A stretch of 64,000 nt of DNA from Daedaleopsis sinensis (Eukaryota; Basidiomycota; Agaricomycetes; Polyporales; Polyporaceae), in assembly GCA_033807695.1 (NCBI GenBank), contig CM066301.1, positions 3,100,001 through 3,164,000 on the forward strand, written 5' to 3'. Below are positions 49,463 to 59,079 of the stretch, piece after piece. Each line of letters begins with the position of its first letter. Position 1 is the stretch's first letter. Under the pieces are notes generated by a model. It was not told the origin of the DNA. It worked only from the letters and a program-made list of their open reading frames with translations, and made no database searches. The position numbers and the translations under genes were made by a program.

Positions 49463-49970
49463 TGCGTGTGCTCTTGGGCGGGTCCTACGCAGAGGATGGG
49501 TGTTAGGCGGTAGTAGTGGATGAAAAGAGAGAGGTGGCGAGTGCCTGGTGAACGGAGAGATGACTCGGAACGGAGAGTCAGTTTTATCATTCAGTAGATT
49601 AGATACCGTTCATTGATCGAGTCTAGATCTCCGCGTAGATTATGTCTGGCAAACTCCGGATCCCCGCGTCAACAGGAGATGTCGTTCGGAATGTTCTGCG
49701 CTTTCTCCGACAAACCAACGATACGCGCACACGACCTCGAGTCACCCGCAAGCTGCCGTAGTGACCATACGTGGCAATGAGCACACGACCAACTTAGAGC
49801 CTTTTTTTATCTACGGTTGGAGTAACGGCGGAACACTCTCGTGAAATTCCTCGGAGCCACAAAGCCATCCGATGCGTGCCTATGGTACATTCAAGTTGGC
49901 AGATCGCAATTGACCTACACAGAGCTGAAAAACTACATCGTCATCATAATTCTACCACCATAGACCCTTT
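49463..49970. other. Intergenic, ASN1 promoter and 3' end of the aldo-keto reductase
   Basis: About 500 bp between two minus-strand genes. Apart from the TGACTC pair no element is evident. Confidence 0.45.
49561..49580. promoter_or_regulatory. Opposed TGACTC pair upstream of ASN1 (possible Gcn4/CPC1 site)
   Basis: TGACTC at 49561-49566 and its complement GAGTCA at 49575-49580 sit 99-118 bp upstream of the ASN1 start codon (49462, minus strand). TGACTC is the core of the Gcn4/Cpc1 bZIP site, and asparagine synthetase is a classic general amino-acid control target in fungi. Binding is inferred. Confidence 0.45.
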
Positions 49971-51572
49971 TCAACCCCAGAGATGGAGCATCTTGGGGTC
50001 GACGTGGTCGTTGTATCGGCCACCCTTGACCGAATGCTTCGCGAGGATGTCGTCGATAGCAGCCAGATCGGCCTCGGTGAGCTCAATGTTACCTGCGGCG
50101 AGGTTCTCCAGGTTGCGCTTCTTGTTACTAAAAATGCAATGGCATCAGGGAGCCGCCGCTGATTCAAGGGGACAGACGACTTACGATGAACCAGGGATAG
50201 GGATGACGTGGGCACCGCGCGAGTTGACCCAGCTGATAGCGAGCTGCGCGGGCGTGACACCTTTCTTTTCAGCGATCCCCTTGACCGCGTCAACGAGTGC
50301 CATGTTGTGGTTGAATTCCTCCTCCTGGAAACGAGTGAGCCTGTGACGCATGTCGCCAGCTGTTGTGGTGGTTTTGACTCAGTCACTAGAATCAGGTATG
50401 ACAACCGTCACTTACCGGGGATATCCTTCGGGCTCTTAATGGTACCCGTCAGGAATCCTCGTCCGAGAGGGCTAGATAAGGCGATGAGCGGGGATAACGT
50501 TGCGGTAATATCATCCTGGCACATACGAATATGCCGCAACGGAGATGCCAAGCTCCTTCGCAGTTGCAATAACTATCGGCAACGGTCGCAAGTTAACCAC
50601 ACACTCTTCGCTTGCGATGACAGTGGTGCGTACCCTTTTTGGTTTCCTCTTCGTACGACCACAAGCTGACTTCTATCTCGACTATTGCCACCGGGTGCAG
50701 CTGAAAGTATCAATGAGGTCGAGTGCTTCCCGGGGACGGGGAGTCCACAAGTTCTTACCGCATGTACCCGCTTCAAAGTCGCAGCGCTGCACTCGGACAT
50801 CCCAAGATAGCTGAAGTGCCCCTCGTTCTTAAGTACGCCGAGAGTCTTGATAGCGTCTTCAAGAGGGACGTTGCCGGGCACACGCGCGGGCTGGAAAAGG
50901 TCCATCTTCTTGATACCACCAAGTTTTGCGTTGATTGTCTCGACGCTGCGCCTCAGGTTCTCGGGGCTGTAGCACAATCTGCGTGAGCGTTCATCGGGAT
51001 ATCGATAGTTAACGAGAACTGACGATCCGTCCGGAATAAAGCTGTTAGCCTGTGCGCCTCCCTGCGAACGCGTAAGCACGAAATCCTATGTACCGAGAGT
51101 TGCGCAGAAGGCACACCTTGACGGACAAGAACGTCTTCTCCGCATACTCGGGGTATTTTGCGTAAAAGCGCGAGAGAAGCTCAAGGTTCGCAGTAGATGC
51201 GTTAGGACCGTAGAATTCGCCTGATAACAAGCATGAGAACTAGAACAGATGGTCTTTGATACGGCCACTTACCGCTGTTGAGAAGCATCTTCACCCCAGC
51301 TGGCAAAGCGTCGACACCAGCCTTGATGGCTTCGAAGGCCTCCTCGTCCGGAAGAGGGTGAGTAGGGTCCCTCCAACTGCGCCATTGCACCCTTGTCAGT
51401 ATCCAAACTATAACGGAGGCCTCATTAAACGCACGTCATCATCATGAGACCATGCTAAACGCATAGTATAGGTTAGGTCTCGCTATATGCATGTAGGAGA
51501 TGAGAGACATACGCCGATACGTCCGACAGTGATGTCAGTGCCGCCGATCTTTGCAGTGTTGTGGAAAGTCAT
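49971..51572 (-). CDS. Aldo-keto reductase, pyridoxal reductase / YakC-like
   Basis: NADPH-dependent carbonyl reductase. Eleven exons: 51572..51513, 51454..51435 (20 nt), 51376..51273, 51220..51117, 51061..51024, 50966..50759, 50700..50634, 50572..50527, 50471..50416, 50359..50185 and 50127..49971; 344 aa. Blocks in order: [51 protein letters not shown] (catalytic Tyr in FYG), FLSVKGG (catalytic Lys), [49 protein letters not shown] and [19 protein letters not shown] (cofactor phosphate loop). Fungal close relatives act on pyridoxal or small aldehydes; the substrate here is unknown. All phases agree and no disabling change is seen despite many small exons. Confidence 0.92.
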
Positions 51573-51930
51573 ATTGAGGTACGAGTGCGTTGCGATGGGT
51601 GTGTGCGTCGGGGTCGAAGAGAAGGTTGAGTCTGAGGCCCTCTCCAGTCGGGCAGTCATATTTATACTCACTCCCTCGAGCACCCGAAACATATGACATC
51701 GATGACATTGACCGTAACCTTATTGACCCGATATGGTATACCATGTATAGTGCCGGAACGACGCGTAGTTCTCATCCACCCGCCGAGTGGGTCCGAACCT
51801 GCTATTTTAGCAGGTAAACGCCCAAAAGGACAGGGGTGGATAGCTGTAGTACTACATACATGCGTACGCGTTGTCCCGGCACTGTACATCCGATCGGTGA
51901 ATGTCTCTATACGTGATGCATGTCAGTTCC
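51573..51930. other. Upstream region of the aldo-keto reductase
   Basis: About 360 bp, AT-rich, with short inverted words such as 'gcctgctattttagcaggt'-like at about 51797-51815. No gene recognised. Confidence 0.4.
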
Positions 51931-52310
51931 TTCGGGATGGAAGTGGGTTACGATAGTCACTAGTGCCCAGTCGTATAGCTAGTAGACATCGTGATCAGAA
52001 TACATCCTATAGAGTTGTTGTAAAGAGCTGGAAAATCCCTTGATTCGCCCATCAGTCACAGTACTAGTGTACTACTTATTGATTGATTCTCAGCGCGGAG
52101 TGCTTTTCAGCCAAAGGTGTTCACACGACGAGAGTTTTTGCGTAACCGGTACGGCCGGGGTGCAGCGCCCACAACCGTTCACGAGCAGCGACAATGCGGC
52201 AATTTGGCTGTACATATTCAGTCTCCGGGGGTCATCTGCACCCCCTCTCACAAAACATTTCCGCCTACACGTACATAGTACTAGCTTCGGGATGCAAGTG
52301 GTTTACAATA
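51931..52310. repeat. Diverged copy A of a dispersed non-coding element
   Basis: Segments 51960-51995, 52024-52149, 52180-52201 and 52227-52251 match, in the same order, the reverse complement of 57441-58000. Shared pieces include CTAGTGCCCAGT, GTAGACATC, CATCAGTCACAGT, TTGATTCTCAGCGCGGAG, CACGACGAGAGTTT and GGGTCATCTGCACCCC. Gaps between pieces differ by indels. The copy is bordered by imperfect 25-bp direct repeats at 51931-51955 and 52286-52310 (22 of 25 identical). No coding capacity is evident. Confidence 0.8.
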
Positions 52311-53411
52311 ATTCTGCAGGTCTTTGCGGGGCGCCTCCGGCATGGGTTCAAACGTAAGATGTATACGTAACTATTCGTAGGTTGCATTTCTTGCGCCCAT
52401 AGTAGTAGTAGCGACCCCAGTGGATTAATGTTTGTACATCCGGTGATAGGTGCTCAATGCATGACGACGATGACTTAAACTTTCATGATTCTTCAGGTTA
52501 GTTGATCATGACTTAGGTAGCAGTTTCAAGCCTCCGCTTCTCGAAGCTCGGGCAGATGTTCACATAACCGGTGTATACACTGGAGAGCTATCGAACTTGA
52601 TCATAGCTTTGCTCGAATGCTTCAAAAGCTGTCGCTCCGCCGCTTGCATGATGCTCGATGAGCACTGGGTCCCGAGCCGGCAGATATCTCAACGATGTCG
52701 GTGCCGTGATATCCTGGAGTTTACATATGGTCAGGCCGCACTATGATGACGGGTGAGGGTACATGACCGGATGGCGGAGGCGTAGAATGGTGTTGAAACT
52801 GTATATAATAGGTGTCGTATGTCGGGATCAGACATGAAATCGGCTCACCATAGTGTCAGGGCCTTATTAGAAAGTCCCCGGAAGGTATAAGCGACAAACT
52901 GCGGCTGACGGGGGCGGGGAGGATATTGGCAAAGACATGCAGTAGAATAATTTACACTTCACTTCTAAGCCTTAGGTACTGTGCGAATGGATGTCAACAG
53001 ACTCATCGCGAATGGTTGGATCCAAGAACTTCACTTACATGAGGCACTCGCACACTGACTGCGTTAAGTACACACGTGTTAACACGCGTGGCGTTAGCAG
53101 CGAAAATGAACACGTACCTGAGCTATAAGCTAGGTTCCCTGCTGATGGCGCTGACTCAGTGTACTATGCAGAACCCAAGAGCGGCGTTGGTCGATGTAGT
53201 ACTTTTGCCTTTCGAAGAACGTTAACGAGCGAGCTGACCCGGACAAGCCGGGACTACAGCCGAGCCACGTGCTGCGTCCGAGGATTCCATTAATGCCAAT
53301 GCCGGGCCCACGTCCTCAATTTCGGTTGCTCTTCTCTACTGCCACGACCCCCCTTCTATCTTTTGTCTTCATCTTTTTCTGCCACACGGATACCCAACTC
53401 ACGATACAATC
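52311..53411. other. Intergenic upstream of the syntaxin gene
   Basis: About 1.1 kb, AT-richer than average, without open frames over 60 codons that look like protein. Several polar short words; no RNA gene seen. Confidence 0.4.
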
Positions 53412-54788
53412 ATGAACAACGACAAATTGGCAGCATTCAGGGTGCGTCTCAACTTCGCGACTACTGGGCTGACAAGCAAGCTGAACGTGCATATCCGCGG
53501 GAACACAATGTCAACAGCAACAACGGGGTCAAGCGCATGAGATGACGAACATGCAAGGTGGGGGGTCCCCGCCGTCCCCAGCGCAGTATAATGGAGCCGG
53601 GAACGGTGCGGACCCAATGGACGCATTTTTGAACCAGGTCAGCTTGGCTTGGTCTCGCGCCTCCTTTGCATCGAAGTGCACTAAAGTGCGGCGGAACCCT
53701 AGGTCTCAGACGTACAGAACGGCATTGCGACATTCAGCCAGAACGTCAACAGGATCTCTGAGCTCCATTCGCGTACTTTGAACACCGCCGACGATGGCGC
53801 GAGCAGGCACAACGCTGCAGTGCTCGATGAGCTAGTCGGAGCGACACGCAAACTGAGCAACGAGCTGAAGGAGAAGATTCAGGCGTTAACTGTCTACCCG
53901 GTGTCTAGGGTACAAGACCAGCACATGCGCAAGAATCAGGTGTGTAGTCCCTCGCTCCTGGCATAGCAAGACAACCGTCAACATCGTGTCGCTGTAGACT
54001 TCAGTGCTCCGTCAGAAGTTTGTGGAGGTGCTGCAGAACTATCAGCAGGTAGAGAGGGACTACCGCCAGAAGTACCGGCAGCGGGTAGAGAGACAATTCA
54101 AGATAGGCAAGTCATCTAGACTAGGATATCCGTCGCTTCGTTTGCTTATAGCTGTCTACAGTGAAACCCGATGCTACTCCCGATGAAGTTGCCGCAGTGG
54201 TGAATGACACCGATGGTACTGGTGCTCAGATTTTCACGCAGGCCGTACGTGTTGTAATGCTCCACCATGCTGTAGAGCCTTTCTCACGTCGTACACGCAG
54301 CTCTCTTCATCAACACGCTACGGCGAGTCGCGTACGGTGTACCGCGAAGTGCAAGATCGTCATAACGATATTCAGAAGATTGAGCAGACGCTACAAGAGT
54401 TAGCTCAATTGTTCTCGGATGTCAGTCAGCTTAACCATGACTATCCCACACTTCACTCACTCAGTCATGGCGCTTGCAGATGGCGGTATTGGTTGCACAG
54501 CAAGATGAGGCCCTCGACCAAATACAAACTACTGCTGGTAAAGTTGAGTTTGACACTCGCAAGGGGTATGTGATATCCGTAGTCACAGGTTGCAGACGAG
54601 TCTGATGGTTTCCATTTAGTGCGGAAGAGACTGATGTTGCTGTTGTCCATGCCCGTCGAGCCCGTCGGATGCGCAAGATCTGCTTTGGTATCTTCGTACT
54701 CGTCATCGCCATTCTTGCACTTGTCCTCGGTCTCTACTTTGGCCTTCGCGCCAACAGCAACAAAAGCAGCAACAACAGCGGCCAGTAG
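53412..54788 (+). CDS. SSO1: Plasma-membrane syntaxin (t-SNARE), Sso1/Psy1 type
   Basis: Qa-SNARE for fusion of secretory vesicles with the plasma membrane. Eight exons: 53412-53441, 53518-53637, 53703-53939, 53998-54106, 54162-54244, 54301-54420, 54480-54565 and 54620-54788; 317 aa. Habc region: DPMDAFLNQVSDVQNGIATF, RHNAAVLDELVGATRKLSNE, LRQKFVEVLQNYQQVERDYR then RVERQFKIVKPDATPDEV. SNARE motif: REVQDRHNDIQKIEQTLQEL, AQLFSDMAVLVAQQDEALDQ, where the zero-layer Gln sits in VAQQDE, then VEFDTRKGAEETDVAVVHAR. The C-terminal anchor is KICFGIFVLVIAILALVLGL. Intron 54107-54161 has a GC donor (ATAG then GCAAGT); without it the KIVKPDATP block is lost. Residues from the tract IQALTVYPVSRVQDQ look unusual but stay in frame. 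Confidence 0.94.
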
Positions 54789-55344
54789 GCTGCCACATGA
54801 CCTGCCGATTCACCCCCCGACGTACCATCTATGCTTGGACGATTTCTATGAGACTCTTCACGATCGTAGTTTGCACAGATTGGCGGCAGGTGCTATACAG
54901 TACGGACACCCCTCGCGCGCGCCTTACATTACCTAGTAATTATACCACTTCGCGCGTGCTACTGCCCTTAATATCACTATGGTTCCGGCTTGGTACCCAA
55001 ATCGATAGTCTCCCTCGAGCCCAGCTGACCGGTGCCGTGTGTGGAAGATTTGAATGGGGCCGTACTGGAACCGGAGTTCTCTCTACCACGTCGTCAGCGC
55101 GTCAGCCCCACAGTGCACATCGACAACCGTGGAGGCATGTAGCTAGCCTCATGTACTCATTGCTCTCTATCCAATCATACGGTGGACATCTCGACTGAGG
55201 GCATGGGTCCGAGGGAGTCAGGTTGACCAGCGCACTGGTACTTGAACTGAAAAATCCTCTTGATTTCTCATCGGGTCGAGCCTCTCGTACTCATACCACC
55301 AACCTCCTCCACGCACGACATCGCCGGCCCTTGCCTCGCAATCC
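54789..55344. other. Intergenic SSO1-BNA5
   Basis: About 555 bp between same-strand genes; no ORF with family similarity and no repeat recognised. Confidence 0.45.
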
Positions 55345-57304
55345 ATGTCGAGCCCAGCGGAGACGTACAAGCTCGCGCCGTCGGAGGACCCGCTGAGCAA
55401 GTTCCGGGACGAGTTCGTCGTCCCGACGTTCCGCCAGATGAACGCGACGAAAGTCCCTGCGGAGATCGGTGAGCCATCGCGCATCCACATCCTGCGCGTT
55501 CACATCGTTGGCTGATCTCCGCCCCCTCGCGCCCCCTCTCCCTCTCCGTCGCCGGCCTCTGCGACTGCGCGCGCAGCGGACCAGCCGTGCACGTATCTCT
55601 GCGGAAACTCGCTCGGGCTGCTCCCGAAGCGCGCGCGGAAGCTCGTGCAGGAGGAGCTGGATGTCTGGTCAACGAGGTGCGCCCCGTCCATCGCTGCTCT
55701 TCCCCACGCGACCGCCGTGTGTGCTGCACACACGCGCATGTGGGGGTGTGTTCCCGCGGCTGATGCTCTAGCTCTCCAGGGCCGTGGAAGGGCACTTCGA
55801 CCACCCACACGGCCGGCACTGGATGTACTTCGCCGACAGCGTGCACCCGCACTTCGCAAACGTCGTAGGTGAGCCGGCGGGGTCCCCGCACACGCGTGGA
55901 CTCGCGGATGTCGCACGCTGACCCCCTTCTCTCGTCCGTCTGTTTTCGTGTGGCAGGAGCGCGCGAGTCCGAGGTTGCGTGCATGGGCACGCTCACCGCG
56001 AACCTGCACCTGATGCTCAACGTGTTCTACAAGCCCACGCAGGAGCGGTACAAGATTCTGTGCGAGGAGCGGCCGTTCCCGTCGGACCAGGTACATTCGC
56101 GCCGCCTGCGCCCCCCGTTGGGGACTGGCCGGGGGACAGAACACACATTCGTACTGACTGACATCTGCCTTGGGGCCCGGCTATAGTATGCGTTCGCGAC
56201 GCAGACCTCCGCGCGGGGGTTCGACCCCGAGGACGCGATCATAGGGCTCAAGCCGCGGGCGGGAGAGCACGTCCTCCGCACGGAAGACATTCTCGCCACG
56301 ATCGAAGAGCAGGGCTCCAGCATCGCGCTGGTGCTCTTCCCGGGGATCCAGTTCTACACGGGACAGGTGTTCGCCATGCAGGAGATCACAGCCGCAGCGC
56401 GGGCGAAGGTGCGCGCGCACCACTCATTTCCTGCAGACTGACACCCAGTGGGGCTACGCGCGTCGGACGTACAGGGATGCATGGTCGGATGGGACCTCGC
56501 GCACGCGGCCGGAAACGTCCCGCTCGCGCTGCACGACTGGGACGTCGACTTCGCCGTCTGGTGCACGTACAAGTACCTCAACGCCGGGCCCGGGGCCATC
56601 GGCGGGCTCTTCGTGCACGAGCGCTGGGCGGACCTCCCCATCCAGTACGTCCCCTCCCTTCCCCTTCCCTTCCTTCCCTCCACCGCCGATGACATCGACC
56701 CACTCCCCCTTGCGATTGCAGGGAAGCAGGCTGGTGGGGCCACAACCCCGCGACGCGGTTCGACATGCCCGCGCGCTTCCACGCGATCCGCGGCGCGCAG
56801 GGCTTCCAGCAGTCGAACCCGTCCGTGCTCGCGGCCGCGCCGCTGCTCGGCGCGCTCGAGGTGCTCGCGGCGGCCGGGGGCATGCCCGCCGTGCGCGCGC
56901 GCTCGCTGCGCCTCACGGGCCACCTCTCCGCGCTCATCGAGCGCAGCGCGTTCTACGCCCCGCCTGGAGCCGCGTTTGACAAGAACGAGAACGAGAAGGT
57001 GCGCGTGACGATCATCACCCCGGCGGACGTGGCGGAGCGCGGCGCGCAGCTCTCGCTCGTGTTCCTCCCGACGGGGCGGGGCGTGATGCCGCGCGTGCTC
57101 AAGGGCCTCGAGGCGCGCGGCGTCATTGGGGACTCGCGGAAGCCGGACGTGATCCGGCTCGCCCCTGCGCCGCTGTACAACACGTTCGCGGACGTTGAGC
57201 GGGCGGTGAGCGTGCTGGAGGAGGTCCTCGGGGAGGTGGACGGCGAGGGGGTGCCGCCTGCGCCTGTGGAGACGGTGGACAAGGAGGACATCGTGGACGA
57301 GTGA
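55345..57304 (+). CDS. BNA5: Kynureninase
   Basis: PLP enzyme that cleaves 3-hydroxykynurenine to 3-hydroxyanthranilate and alanine in NAD synthesis. Exons 55345-55468, 55577-55676, 55780-55868, 55957-56090, 56187-56408, 56475-56644 and 56722-57304 give 473 aa. Blocks: [97 protein letters not shown] (PLP aspartate), [20 protein letters not shown] (Schiff-base Lys), then [19 protein letters not shown] and [10 protein letters not shown]. The C-terminus [20 protein letters not shown] is typical. All exons are in phase and no motif is broken. Exon 7 is very GC-rich (third positions almost all G/C), which produces long antisense open frames. Kynurenine formamidase lies 4.3 kb downstream. Confidence 0.96.
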
Positions 57305-57438
57305 ACGGGAGTTGACTCTGAGTGCGTCGACGTTGACTATGTAAGAGAAAAGGTGTTGTAACACTCGGGTATTGAATTGTACAACATTGTCTATCGCGTA
57401 CACGGACTTATCGAGACGAGACCCGTATGGTCTCAGAT
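57305..57438. other. BNA5 3' flank
   Basis: Short AT-richer stretch between the BNA5 stop and the left inverted repeat of the element at 57439. Confidence 0.4.
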
Positions 57439-58165
57439 AGGCTGAAAGTTCTTGTGAGAGGGGGTGCAGATGACCCCCGTGGGAACGTCGGAGATTGAAC
57501 ATGCCGACGGCACTGTGCCAGAATGTATGAGACGCTGGCCGCGCCTCGGACTCAGCTTCATATAGAAGGTACTTATACGAGGTAGTACTATATGATCCTG
57601 ATATCTTAGATATCGCCAATGTGGCCTGATGTGTCCACCATCACGTCCGAGAAACTCGAGATCCTACAGGAAAAGTGCCGCATCGTCGCTGCTCGTGACT
57701 TCCAGCCCGCGCACGGACTCGACTCTATTCACGATTGCGATCTCTTCTGAAAGTCCTCGGTGCTACACCCGGTTACGCAGAAACTCTCGTCGTGCGAGCG
57801 CCTTTGAGTTATTCAAACAGTGCATGGTGCCCATCTGCGGTCGCACGCTGCTGTACATGGTCTGAGCAGGCTCCGCGCTGAGAATCAACTTGAATCATAA
57901 GTAGTGCACTGTGACTGATGGTTGAATCAGGGGTTTCTCCAGCTAACTACAACAAATCTGTGTTTTTATCATGATGTCTACTAGTACAACTGGGCACTAG
58001 CCTTGTGAGCATGGTCGCGTTACTGTTGAGTGAGAGGTGGATATACGCGTCGCGACGCGTGAATAGACGCGGAAAGACTTCAAGGCGAATCTGCCGTCGG
58101 CATGTTCAATCTCCGACGTTCCCACGGGGGTCATCTGCACCCCCTCTCACAAGAACTTCCAGCCT
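57439..58165. mobile_element. Copy B of the dispersed element, bounded by a 74-bp inverted repeat (MITE-like)
   Basis: Positions 57439-57512 and 58092-58165 are reverse complements with one mismatch over about 74 bp, both containing CATGTTCAATCTCCGACG and GGGGTCATCTGCACCCC. The interior (57513-58091) is homologous to copy A at 51.96-52.25 kb in opposite orientation. A 43-codon open frame from 57619 to 57750 (EKLEILQEKCRIVAARDFQ) reads like protein but has no family I recognise. No transposase is visible. The structure fits a non-autonomous inverted-repeat element; it might alternatively be a segmental duplication followed by a local inversion. Confidence 0.6.
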
Positions 58166-59079
58166 CTATTAATCTGTAGGAACGACTATCTTCCGGGAAC
58201 TAGAGGCTGGTTCACGAGCCTAGTCTCAGATCTCAGACCCGCGCTTGAATGTCGCTGAAAAGCCCTCGGCTTCAAGCCTGCTGGGTAGGGAGCTACTTAC
58301 CTTCAACCTGTTAACTTGAATGAGAAGGGAGCCCCGGGATGCGCGACATAGTGACGAAAGACAAAGGCTAGGAGTACTCAAGCTCACTGGCAAGTGCAGC
58401 GCGGCGGCGAAGGGCGGCGAGAGGTGCGCGTGGCAGGCGGTGATGGCGCATCAAAGCATGTCAATGCTTTGACGCTCCATCATCGACGCCAAGTGATGTA
58501 TCTCATCAAATTCCACATCATCCATGGGTATAACATCCACTTTGGCTCTAGAGCCACAGGATGTTAAACTTTTAAGCCCATGGTCATCCCTTCCCGTCGA
58601 CTGTGAAACATGCGGGATGACGTGTCTCACACACCGTGGCTGAACTTACCCTCCTCCTCCTCCTCAATGGTTCGAGTCTAGTATATATCATGTCTCAAGT
58701 CTATTTCTACTAGTCTCGTAACCAGACGGTATAAGGAGGGTTCAGCACCCTGTACCCCGTTGGAGTCTCGCTCTCAACACGATGTTAGCATCCCTTATTC
58801 AAGTACCTGCTTGGTGCGTTGTCACTACTCCTACGCACGAGGCTACGTACGCCGACAAGCACTGATCATCCTCTGGCTTGTTAGTCACCATGTGTACCAG
58901 GGGGCCTCGAATGAGCACAAGGTTCGCTTACTCGCGCTACAGGTGCTGCTTGGCAACTGCTGATAAAATTTCGAACACGTAGACTTCATGCGAACAAGCC
59001 CCCGGGGAGCACGCACAGTACGAGGAGGAGAGTTGCGATGTGAGCACTTCCGCGATCGACATATCTCCACAATCACGAG
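58166..59079. other. Intergenic upstream of the terpene synthase, with two palindromes
   Basis: About 900 bp. It contains a hairpin at 58451-58472 (TCAAAGCAT, loop GTCA, ATGCTTTGA). A long imperfect palindrome at 58522-58583 has arms CCATGGG/CCCATGG, TAACATCC/GGATGTTA and a perfect core TGGCTCTAGAGCCA. First exon(s) of the terpene synthase may lie here but I could not place them. Confidence 0.6.

Noticed and set aside
49971..51572. Aldo-keto reductase considered as a decayed pseudogene because open frames are scattered over many short ORFs
   Set aside because: All eleven exons join in phase with GT-AG borders and every catalytic motif is present.
56354..57619. 421-codon open frame on the minus strand across kynureninase exon 7
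   Set aside because: Antisense shadow: third-position GC bias of BNA5 removes stop codons. The plus strand carries a complete, motif-rich enzyme; the shadow has Arg/His-rich low-complexity composition.
58660..58680. Second B-box-like GGTTCGAGTCT
   Set aside because: No A box at the right distance and no acceptor stem; the upstream sequence is a CCT repeat.
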